Origin: an uncultured Clostridia bacterium
GTDB taxonomy: Bacteria; Bacillota; Clostridia; Oscillospirales; Acutalibacteraceae
Assembly: GCA_944381295.1 (NCBI GenBank)
Contig: CALWKP010000048.1
Location: 1-6,110, forward strand
Direction: 5' to 3'
DNA: 6,110 bases
Part shown: positions 1 to 5,671 of the stretch, in pieces
Layout of the letters: every line of letters begins with the position of its first letter
Numbering within the stretch: the first letter of the stretch is position 1
The notes under the pieces: model-generated
Database searches by the model: none
The model's input: only the letters and a program-made list of their open reading frames with translations
Told to the model about the DNA's origin: nothing
Translations under genes and position numbers: made by a program

Positions 1-28
1 GAAACCCGAGCGAGGGGTTCCCCTCGGG
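1..28 (-). terminator. Possible cysK transcription terminator, cut by the window edge
   Basis: CGAGGGG (11-17) and CCCCTCG (20-26) form a tight palindrome. A competing outer pair exists, CCCGAG (5-10) with CTCGGG (23-28). Read on the minus strand the structure is followed by GTTTC, and the window ends before any longer T tract can be seen. It lies about 100 nt past the cysK stop, after the larger palindrome with which it shares bases 25-26. Confidence 0.35.
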
Positions 29-51
29 ACGGGAACCATTGTCCCGTCCCG
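25..51. repeat. Perfect 10-bp-arm palindrome downstream of cysK
   Basis: CGGGACGGGA (25-34) and TCCCGTCCCG (42-51) are perfect inverted arms around the 7-nt loop ACCATTG. The stem is very GC-rich and has no T run on either side. It may be an intergenic repetitive palindrome (REP-like) or an mRNA 3' stabilising structure for the cysK transcript; only one copy is in the window. Confidence 0.6.
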
Positions 52-129
52 CTCTCACCCATGCCAATGGACGATCTCTCTCCCGAAATAACACCGTCTA
101 TCTTGTTCCCTGCCGAGGGGCTTTCCCCG

Positions 130-1068
130 TCAGCACTCTGGGAGGTCAAACAATCCCGTGGACAAATACCGTTCGCCGGTATCCGGCAACAATACCACGA
201 TCAATTTTCCGCGGTTCTCCGGACGTTTGGCAAGCTGTGCCGCGGCATAAGCAGCTGCTCCCGAAGAAATACCAACCAAAAGCCCGTCTGACTTTGCCAA
301 TGCCCGCGATGTGGAAAAAGCTTCTTCCGTGGTAACCTGTACAATCTCATCAATCAGCGAAGTATCCAGTATTTCTGGGACAAAACCTGCGCCGATCCCC
401 TGCAATTTGTGCGGACCGGCTTTTCCTCCCGAAAGCACCGGCGAATCCGCAGGTTCCACCGCTACAATCTTTACTTTCGGATTCTTCTCTTTCAACCCGC
501 GTCCGACTCCTGTAATTGTTCCTCCGGTCCCAACGCCTGCGACAAAAATATCTACTTTTCCGTCGGTATCCCGCCAAATTTCCTGGGCCGTTGTCGCCGT
601 GTGTACCGCTGGATTTTCCGGATTCACAAATTGTCCCGGAATAAATGCTCCCGGAATTTCTGCCGCCAACTGTTCCGCTTTTTCTATCGCACCTTTCATT
701 CCTTTAGCGCCTTCTGTCAGCACCAGTTCTGCTCCTAACGCCGCCAGTAATCTGCGCCTTTCTATACTCATGGTTTCCGGCATCGTTAAAATCAGCCGAT
801 ATCCTCTTGCCGCCGCTACAAACGCTAATCCTACTCCCGTATTTCCACTGGTCGGCTCAATAATCGTCGCCCCTTCTTTGAGACGTCCCTTTTCCTCTGC
901 ATCCCGAATCAACGCATATCCTACACGGTCCTTCACTGACGAAAGTGGATTGAAATATTCCAATTTCGCCGCTACAGTTGCACACAATTTTTCTTTTTTT
1001 CCATAATTTCCAAGTTCCAGCAACGGGGTATTGCCAATTAGGTCTGTCAAACTTTTTGCTATTTTCAT
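130..1068 (-). CDS. cysK: Cysteine synthase (O-acetylserine sulfhydrylase, CysK type)
   Basis: This cytosolic PLP enzyme makes L-cysteine from O-acetyl-L-serine and sulfide, the last step of cysteine biosynthesis. The 312-residue product is the usual length for the family and looks complete. It opens with the typical SLTDLIGNTPLLEL segment. SSVKDR (43-48) places the PLP-binding lysine at K46. TSGNTG (73-78) is the substrate-binding loop, GVGTGGTITG (178-187) the PLP-phosphate loop, and GISSGAA (266-272) contains the serine expected to contact the PLP ring nitrogen. PDTGERYLST closes the conserved core. The ATG is preceded by GAGGG with a 7-nt gap, which supports this start. The gene stands alone: the terminator of the next gene upstream lies before its promoter. 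Family members include O-phosphoserine- and cystathionine-type enzymes; overall motif content favours CysK, but substrate preference cannot be proven by eye. Confidence 0.95.
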   Translation of the reverse strand: MKIAKSLTDLIGNTPLLELGNYGKKEKLCATVAAKLEYFNPLSSVKDRVGYALIRDAEEKGRLKEGATIIEPTSGNTGVGLAFVAAARGYRLILTMPETMSIERRRLLAALGAELVLTEGAKGMKGAIEKAEQLAAEIPGAFIPGQFVNPENPAVHTATTAQEIWRDTDGKVDIFVAGVGTGGTITGVGRGLKEKNPKVKIVAVEPADSPVLSGGKAGPHKLQGIGAGFVPEILDTSLIDEIVQVTTEEAFSTSRALAKSDGLLVGISSGAAAYAAAQLAKRPENRGKLIVVLLPDTGERYLSTGLFDLPEC

Positions 1069-1154
1069 CGGTATTCCCTCTTTTCTTCATCAAATGCTAT
1101 CCTTAAAACTATCAGTTTTTTTATTCTCTATTCTTGTTCCTTAGAGATGATTCC

Positions 1155-1183
1155 AGTATATCACAGGAAAAAACAGAAATCCA
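1155..1183 (-). promoter_or_regulatory. Probable cysK promoter with extended -10
   Basis: On the minus strand, TATACT (1160 down to 1155) is preceded by TGA, giving an extended -10 element TGATATACT. Seventeen bases upstream, TGGATT (1183-1178) matches only three of six -35 positions, as is common with extended -10 promoters. Transcription would start near 1148 and give a leader of about 80 nt before the cysK ATG. I could not identify a T-box, a riboswitch or a convincing cysteine-regulator box in that leader. Confidence 0.6.
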
Positions 1184-1185
1184 TG

Positions 1186-1230
1186 AAAAAATATCGCCCG
1201 GTTTTGTCCTATTCCGAACAAAACCGGGTG
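1186..1230 (-). terminator. Rho-independent terminator of the merR-family gene
   Basis: A perfect 11-bp inverted repeat, CCCGGTTTTGT at 1197-1207 and ACAAAACCGGG at 1218-1228, encloses a 10-nt loop. It can extend outward by a G-T and a C-G pair. Read on the minus strand, the hairpin is followed after a few bases by six T residues (1191-1186). It begins about 20 bp after the MerR-family stop codon and lies ahead of the cysK promoter, so it separates the two genes. The plus-strand side has only a short T tract and no gene entering it. Confidence 0.9.
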
Positions 1231-1251
1231 TTTTCCTCTAAGATCTGTTTT

Positions 1252-2073
1252 TCAGGAAACTTTATCCAGATATTCTTTCACGCAGCGGCTTCGTAAAAGC
1301 AAAACTGCCGAAGCTATACAAAATGCCAGATGCAGCACAAAATACCACCAGAACCAACCGGGAATCAGTGTGATCTGAGAGATATCCCCCAACATCATCA
1401 GCCAACCGGCCGCACCTAATAAACATCCAACAATAAACAGCCAACGTACCCATCGTACTCCCAAACAAAGCGCAATTCCAAATCCAATTTGAATCAACAG
1501 CGAAAGCAATCCGTTGCCGGAAAAAGACAGGATTAATGTACTCAGCGAAAAAAACACATTCCCCCCTGCGATCCCATACAGAATCCATGAACCTACTTTT
1601 GCACGGTGTTCCTGCGCCAACAGAAATTGCTGGAACGCCTGTTCCTTTTCTTCTGTGGACTCTCCATCACTTTTTCCAAAATCAACCGCCGGCAAAGGAC
1701 GGTCTTTTGCCACAGGACGTAACTTTTCCGCAAGTTGTTCCGTATTCTTCACCGAACGGATCTCCAAAGTTTCCATCTGCTGCAAAATCTGCTGATAGCG
1801 TTCCGTTTCCTCTCGCAAGCGTTCCCGACATTTCCTTACGATTTCCTCGATCCTTTCCGGCTCGTCTTTCATCGTCATGATTTCTTCCAGAGAAAATCCT
1901 GCCCGCCGCAATGCTGCTGCAGTTTGCAGTTCCCGAATGTTTTCTTCTGAATATTCCTGATAATTTCTACCCCGAACTCTTATGATTTCCGGATGCACCA
2001 GTCCCGCTTCCGCATAAAACCGCACAGTCCTTTCTGTCAGCCCGGTCCGCTCACAGACTTCCTTCATCTTCAC
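1252..2073 (-). CDS. MerR-family transcriptional regulator fused to a four-helix membrane domain
   Basis: This is probably a DNA-binding regulator anchored in the cytoplasmic membrane. With the GTG start at 2073 it has 273 residues. Residues about 3-70 form a MerR winged helix-turn-helix: MKEVCERTGLTERTVRFYAEAGL, then a YSEENIRELQ...LRRAGFSLEEI segment. Residues about 74-105 are highly charged and heptad-like, matching the MerR dimerisation coiled coil. A polar linker follows, then four hydrophobic stretches at about 161-184, 189-208, 210-228 and 236-260. No effector-binding cysteine pattern of the metal-sensing MerR type is seen. An ATG six bases upstream (2079) leaves only 1 nt after the AAGGAGG site, whereas GTG at 2073 leaves 7 nt. 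The frame stays open to 2199, but the promoter lies inside that extension, so the upstream ATGs are unlikely. The ligand and target genes beyond itself are unknown. Confidence 0.85.
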   Translation of the reverse strand: MKMKEVCERTGLTERTVRFYAEAGLVHPEIIRVRGRNYQEYSEENIRELQTAAALRRAGFSLEEIMTMKDEPERIEEIVRKCRERLREETERYQQILQQMETLEIRSVKNTEQLAEKLRPVAKDRPLPAVDFGKSDGESTEEKEQAFQQFLLAQEHRAKVGSWILYGIAGGNVFFSLSTLILSFSGNGLLSLLIQIGFGIALCLGVRWVRWLFIVGCLLGAAGWLMMLGDISQITLIPGWFWWYFVLHLAFCIASAVLLLRSRCVKEYLDKVS

Positions 2074-2080
2074 AGGCATC

Positions 2081-2087
2081 CCTCCTT
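2081..2087 (-). promoter_or_regulatory. Ribosome binding site fixing the merR-family start
   Basis: AAGGAGG on the minus strand is a near-perfect Shine-Dalgarno sequence. It lies 1 nt from an ATG (2079), 7 nt from a GTG (2073) and 13 nt from another ATG (2067). The 7-nt spacing favours the GTG. Confidence 0.8.
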
Positions 2088-2104
2088 TTCCGGTTTGCAG
2101 CCTC

Positions 2105-2135
2105 AGTATAACATCTGACGTTACGTAAGTGTCAA
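2105..2135 (-). promoter_or_regulatory. MerR-type promoter with 19-bp spacer and internal operator dyad
   Basis: On the minus strand a consensus -35 TTGACA (2135-2130) and a -10 TATACT (2110-2105) are separated by exactly 19 bp. That is longer than the usual 17 bp and typical of promoters activated by MerR-family proteins through DNA distortion. Inside the spacer, CTGACGT (2115-2121) and ACGTAAG (2123-2129) form an inverted repeat around one base with a single mismatch. Predicted transcription starts near 2098, leaving a leader of about 25 nt before the GTG start. The natural inference is autoregulation by the MerR-family protein it precedes. Confidence 0.85.
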
Positions 2136-2155
2136 GAAACCTTTCCAGCATTTTC

Positions 2156-2181
2156 GTAAAATATTGGGAATGTAAAATATT
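2156..2181. repeat. Tandem 10-bp direct repeat in the divergent intergenic region
   Basis: GTAAAATATT occurs at 2156-2165 and again at 2172-2181, a 16-bp period. The second copy extends into the perfect palindrome AAAATATTTT (2174-2183). The pair lies between the two divergent promoters, just upstream of both -35 boxes. It may be a protein-binding site or an AT-rich UP-like element; the function is not shown. Confidence 0.5.
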
Positions 2182-2192
2182 TTCCACTTCAC

Positions 2193-2221
2193 TTGACAAT
2201 CCCCATCGGCTGCATTAAAAT
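2193..2221 (+). promoter_or_regulatory. Promoter of the marR-family gene
   Basis: A consensus -35 TTGACA (2193-2198), a 17-bp spacer and a -10 TAAAAT (2216-2221) form a strong sigma-A-like promoter. Transcription would begin near 2228, inside the palindromic site that follows, so a bound repressor would block it directly. Confidence 0.85.
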
Positions 2222-2224
2222 TTA

Positions 2225-2245
2225 ATAGTTAGTTTAGTTAACTAT
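2225..2245. promoter_or_regulatory. Probable MarR operator
   Basis: ATAGTTA (2225-2231) and TAACTAT (2239-2245) are perfect inverted arms with a 7-nt spacer. Nested in the same stretch is a 10-bp palindrome TAGTTAACTA (2235-2244). It covers the predicted transcription start of the MarR-family gene and ends 20 bp before its ATG. Size, symmetry and position fit an autorepression site. Which protein binds is inferred from adjacency only. Confidence 0.7.
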
Positions 2246-2265
2246 CTCTTTTAGGGGTATCAATC

Positions 2266-2682
2266 ATGGACTTTCAAATCAATTCCGCTGCGATGGATGT
2301 TGCATTGTTCTGTAAACTCAACACCATCCACAAAACCAGTATTCCCATTCCTTATAGCGAAATGGGAGCCCTCATTTTTATTTCCAATTCCAAACAGCCT
2401 GTGCGGCCCGTGGAGCTCAGCAATTTTTTCGGTATCTCCAAGCCCTCGGCTACCGCGACCGTCAAAAAACTGATCGAACGCGGCTATCTTGCACGCAAAC
2501 CCTCTCAAATTGACGGACGCAGCTATATCCTTTCTATCACCCCTGACGGCAAACAGCTTTTGGAATCTGTCTGTGCCGAATATACCAAAACTATCGAGAA
2601 AATTCGGCGCGAAATGGGTGATGAGGCATTTTCTTCCCTGCTGCACCTGATCCAGCAGGCAAACTCCGTCCTCAAAGGATAA
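2266..2682 (+). CDS. MarR-family transcriptional regulator
   Basis: This 138-residue protein has the usual size for a dimeric MarR repressor. The N-terminal helix (about 1-28) and C-terminal helices (about 95-138) would form the dimer interface. The central winged helix-turn-helix spans about 32-97: PVRPVELSNFFGISKPSATA then TVKKLIERGYLARK gives the HTH and recognition helix, and the wing carries the family signature DGRSYILSIT with D83 and R85. TAGGGG ends 8 nt before the ATG and acts as the ribosome binding site. It is the first gene of the rightward set and is followed after 87 bp by the activase-like gene, so control of that gene is likely. MarR proteins often respond to small aromatic or acyl-CoA ligands; which one, if any, is not visible here. 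Cysteines at C16 and C103 exist, but a redox-sensing role is not supported. Confidence 0.92.
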   Translation: MDFQINSAAMDVALFCKLNTIHKTSIPIPYSEMGALIFISNSKQPVRPVELSNFFGISKPSATATVKKLIERGYLARKPSQIDGRSYILSITPDGKQLLESVCAEYTKTIEKIRREMGDEAFSSLLHLIQQANSVLKG

Positions 2683-2698
2683 CAGGATGACTGACTTT

Positions 2699-2722
2699 GG
2701 ATATCCCCCGCGCGGGGTATCC
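2699..2722 (+). other. GC-rich hairpin between the marR gene and the activase gene
   Basis: GGATA (2699-2703) plus CCCC (2705-2708) can pair with GGGG (2714-2717) plus TATCC (2718-2722), leaving one bulged T and a CGCGC loop. No T run follows, so it is not a standard terminator. It could be a partial terminator, an RNA-processing or stability element, or simply a barrier that lowers expression of the downstream gene. Confidence 0.5.
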
Positions 2723-2756
2723 CTCTTGCAATCAGATTCTCGCGCGGAGAAACGGC

Positions 2757-2770
2757 AGTTAGTGTAATTA
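2757..2770. promoter_or_regulatory. Second MarR-operator-like sequence over the activase start codon
   Basis: AGTTAGTGTAATTA matches the core of the upstream operator, AGTTAGTTTAGTTA (2227-2240), at 12 of 14 positions and ends on the A of the activase ATG. It lacks the clean right arm of the first site. It may be a weaker second binding site for the same regulator, although a chance AT-rich match is possible. Confidence 0.4.
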
Positions 2771-5670
2771 TGAAAATAGGATTAGACGTTGGCTCCACGA
2801 CTATCAAATGCGTTGTCCTCGACGATCAGGGTGCGATCGTTTATCAATCTTATGAGCGCCATTTTTCCCAGATCACGCAGAAGATGTCGGAGCTCCTGAA
2901 AAAAATCAAGGCAGAGGTCCCTGGTGCCCATGTTGCTCAGGTTTCCGTGTCCGGGTCCGCCGGCATGGGCATTGCCCAAAGCTGTAATCTTCCCTTTATC
3001 CAGGAGGTTTACGCGACACGTATTGCTACCGGAAAGCTGATCCCTGATGCCGATGTGATTATCGAACTCGGTGGTGAGGACGCCAAAATTCTGTTCCTGA
3101 CCGGCGGTACTGAGGTGCGTATGAACGGTACCTGTGCCGGAGGAACCGGTGCTTTTATCGACCAGATGGCGACTTTGCTGAATATTTCGCTCGACGACAT
3201 GGACCGTCTTGCTGCGGAACATGAAAAAATTTATACCATCGCTTCCCGGTGCGGCGTGTTCGCCAAATCGGATATCCAACCCCTGTTGAATCAGGGTGCA
3301 CGCAAAAGCGATGTCAGTGCCAGTATCTTCCAGGCAGTTGTCAACCAGACGATCGCCGGGCTCGCGCAGGGCCGTGCAATCGAAGGAAACGTCGTTTATC
3401 TTGGTGGGCCGCTGACCTTCCTTTCACAACTTCGTGAAAGCTTTGATACTTCCCTAAAGGTGAAAGGGATCTGCCCGGAAAATTCCCTTTACTATGTTGC
3501 TCTTGGTGCGGCTTACAACAGCGAGATCGAAGTGGACATCGACACGGCACTTCAAAATATCGAACAGTACAGCGGGAAAGGTACCTTTTTGTCCATTCCC
3601 CCTCTGTTTGACAGCCAGGAAGAATATGATGCCTTTGTCAAGCGTCATAGTGAATGCCGTGCACCCCGTGGGGATATCGCTACCTATGAAGGGCCTGCTT
3701 ATCTTGGAATCGATTCCGGTTCCACTACTGTAAAAGCTGTTGTTCTGGGAAAAGACGGCGAACTTCTTGATTCCATTTACCGCGGGAATTCCGGAAACCC
3801 GGTGCCGATTGTACGCGAATATCTCATCAGCCTGTATGAAAAGTATCCGAACCTCAAGATCGCTGCATCCGCCGCTACCGGATATGGCGAGGAGTTGCTG
3901 AAAAATGCATTCAGCCTGGATTACGGCACTGTCGAGACGGTCGCCCATTTTACTGCCGCCAAATGCTTCCTTCCCGACGTCGATTTCGTCATCGACATCG
4001 GCGGCCAGGATATGAAATGTTTCAAGATCCGCAATTCTGCGATCGACAACATCTTCCTCAACGAAGCCTGTTCTTCCGGATGCGGTTCCTTCCTTCAGAC
4101 ATTCGCCAACACGCTCGGCTATGATATCGCCGAATTTGCCAAGCTCGGCCTTTTCGCCAAACGTCCGGTAGACCTCGGGTCCCGCTGTACGGTGTTTATG
4201 AATTCTTCCGTCAAGCAGGCCCAAAAAGACGGCGCGACCACCGAAGATATCTCCGCCGGGTTGTCTGTCAGCGTCGTCAAAAATGCGATCTATAAAGTCA
4301 TCCGCGCTGCCTCCGCCGAAGAACTCGGCCGGCGAATCGTCGTGCAGGGCGGCACCTTCCTGAACGATGCGGTGCTGCGTGTGTTTGAAAAGGAACTCGG
4401 CGTCAATGTCATCCGTCCCGATATCTCCGGACTGATGGGTGCTTACGGCGCGGCTGTCTACGCGAAACAAAAAAGCGCCGGCAAGCAGCAAAGCGCCATC
4501 ATTGGTCTCGAAGCGCTCAAAAACTTTTCCCATGAAGTCAAGGTTACATCCTGCGGCCTGTGCAACAACCACTGCCGTCTGACTGTCAACATCTTCGACG
4601 GTACGCGCCGTTTCATCGGCGGGAACCGCTGTGAAAAACCGGTCACCAAGCGTTCGGAAAGCGCCGCGCCCGACATGTATGCCTTTAAGCTGCAAAAACT
4701 TCTGGAATATGAACCAGTCCCCGGTCCCCGCGGAAAACTCGGAATCCCTATGGGACTGAATATGTATGAATTGCTTCCGTTCTGGCACACCTTCTTTACG
4801 AAACTCGGCTTTGAAGTCGTAACATCTCCGCTCTCCAGTCGGAAACTTTACATCGAAGGTCAACATACGATTCCTTCTGATACTGTTTGTTTCCCTGCCA
4901 AATTGATTCACGGCCATATCGCCAGCCTGCTCGACCAGGGAATCCAATCCATCTTCTATCCCTGCATGTCTTATAATTTTGACGAACATCTGGGCGACAA
5001 TCACTACAACTGTCCCGTTGTTGCCTATTACCCCGAAGTTATTTCGGCCAATGTTGCAGAGCTGCGCGACAAAACCTTTATCCACGATTATGTCGGTATT
5101 CATCGCAAACGCGATTTCCCGGTAAAAATGCATGGCATCCTCGCGCAATACTTTGACGGTATTTCCCTCAAAGAGGTCAAGGCTGCGGCAAAAGCCGCCT
5201 ATCTTGCCTATGACAAGTATCTGGAAACGATCCGTCGTGTTGGAGAAGAAATGATCGAACGCGCACAAAAAGAAGGGCGTCAGATCATTATCCTGAGTGG
5301 CCGGCCGTATCATCTGGACCCTGAAATCAACCACGGCATCAACAAGCTGATTACCAGTTTGGGCGCCGCCGTCATTTCGGAAGACGTGATCAGCAACCGC
5401 GTCAAGAAATTCAGCACCGGAGTGCTCAACCAGTGGACCTATCACGCCCGACTTTATGCCGCAGCAAAATACATCGGCGACAAGCCTGATATGAACCTTG
5501 TACAGCTCGTATCGTTCGGCTGCGGCGTGGATGCCATTACTACGGATGAAGTACGTGAAATTCTGGAGAAAAACCAAAAAATCTATACGCAGATCAAAAT
5601 TGATGAAATTACAAATCTCGGTGCGGTAAAAATCCGGCTGCGCAGCCTGTTTGCCGCCCTGGAACAGTGA
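2770..5670 (+). CDS. Tandem acyl-CoA dehydratase activase-like protein (two BcrAD/BadFG ATPase domains plus DUF2229)
   Basis: The 966-residue protein resembles the ATP-driven electron-transfer activators of 2-hydroxyacyl-CoA dehydratases and benzoyl-CoA reductases. Domain 1 (about 1-255) has DVGSTT (6-11), ELGGEDAK (99-106), a cysteine in GTCAGGTGAF (C122) and one in SRCGVF (C161). Domain 2 (about 311-567) repeats this: DSGSTT (315-320), DIGGQDMK (409-416), NEACSSGCGSF (C434, C438) and SRCTVF (C473). In HgdC the matching cysteine pair binds a [4Fe-4S] cluster between two subunits. Next comes SCGLCNNHC (C595, C598, C602) with GNRC (C621), a likely metal or Fe-S site. A DUF2229/COG3580-like region (about 655-966) ends in SGRPYHLDPEINHGI and SFGCGVDAITTDEV. 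No membrane segment or signal peptide is seen. The ATG matches the family start, but only GGAGA 19 nt upstream resembles a ribosome site. The physiological substrate is unknown. The protein stops where full-length relatives would continue into the next gene. Confidence 0.9.
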   Translation: MKIGLDVGSTTIKCVVLDDQGAIVYQSYERHFSQITQKMSELLKKIKAEVPGAHVAQVSVSGSAGMGIAQSCNLPFIQEVYATRIATGKLIPDADVIIELGGEDAKILFLTGGTEVRMNGTCAGGTGAFIDQMATLLNISLDDMDRLAAEHEKIYTIASRCGVFAKSDIQPLLNQGARKSDVSASIFQAVVNQTIAGLAQGRAIEGNVVYLGGPLTFLSQLRESFDTSLKVKGICPENSLYYVALGAAYNSEIEVDIDTALQNIEQYSGKGTFLSIPPLFDSQEEYDAFVKRHSECRAPRGDIATYEGPAYLGIDSGSTTVKAVVLGKDGELLDSIYRGNSGNPVPIVREYLISLYEKYPNLKIAASAATGYGEELLKNAFSLDYGTVETVAHFTAAKCFLPDVDFVIDIGGQDMKCFKIRNSAIDNIFLNEACSSGCGSFLQTFANTLGYDIAEFAKLGLFAKRPVDLGSRCTVFMNSSVKQAQKDGATTEDISAGLSVSVVKNAIYKVIRAASAEELGRRIVVQGGTFLNDAVLRVFEKELGVNVIRPDISGLMGAYGAAVYAKQKSAGKQQSAIIGLEALKNFSHEVKVTSCGLCNNHCRLTVNIFDGTRRFIGGNRCEKPVTKRSESAAPDMYAFKLQKLLEYEPVPGPRGKLGIPMGLNMYELLPFWHTFFTKLGFEVVTSPLSSRKLYIEGQHTIPSDTVCFPAKLIHGHIASLLDQGIQSIFYPCMSYNFDEHLGDNHYNCPVVAYYPEVISANVAELRDKTFIHDYVGIHRKRDFPVKMHGILAQYFDGISLKEVKAAAKAAYLAYDKYLETIRRVGEEMIERAQKEGRQIIILSGRPYHLDPEINHGINKLITSLGAAVISEDVISNRVKKFSTGVLNQWTYHARLYAAAKYIGDKPDMNLVQLVSFGCGVDAITTDEVREILEKNQKIYTQIKIDEITNLGAVKIRLRSLFAALEQ

Positions 5671-5671
5671 G

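Noticed and set aside
311..1006. 231-codon plus-strand frame opposite cysK
   Set aside because: It is a shadow of cysK with low-complexity Ser/Pro-rich content and no recognisable family.
1069..1148. T-box or riboswitch in the cysK leader
   Set aside because: The leader is only about 80 nt and AT-rich. It has no T-box core motif and no terminator/antiterminator pair. The only hairpin seen, AAAACT-ATC-AGTTTT at 1105-1119, is weak.
2074..2199. 42-residue N-terminal extension of the MerR-family protein
   Set aside because: The promoter and ribosome binding site lie within it, and the extension precedes the normal MerR N-terminus without similarity to any domain.
2709..2747. CGCGCGG direct repeat at 2709-2715 and 2741-2747
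   Set aside because: It is a 7-bp repeat of simple GC content in a short gap and is likely chance; no function can be argued.
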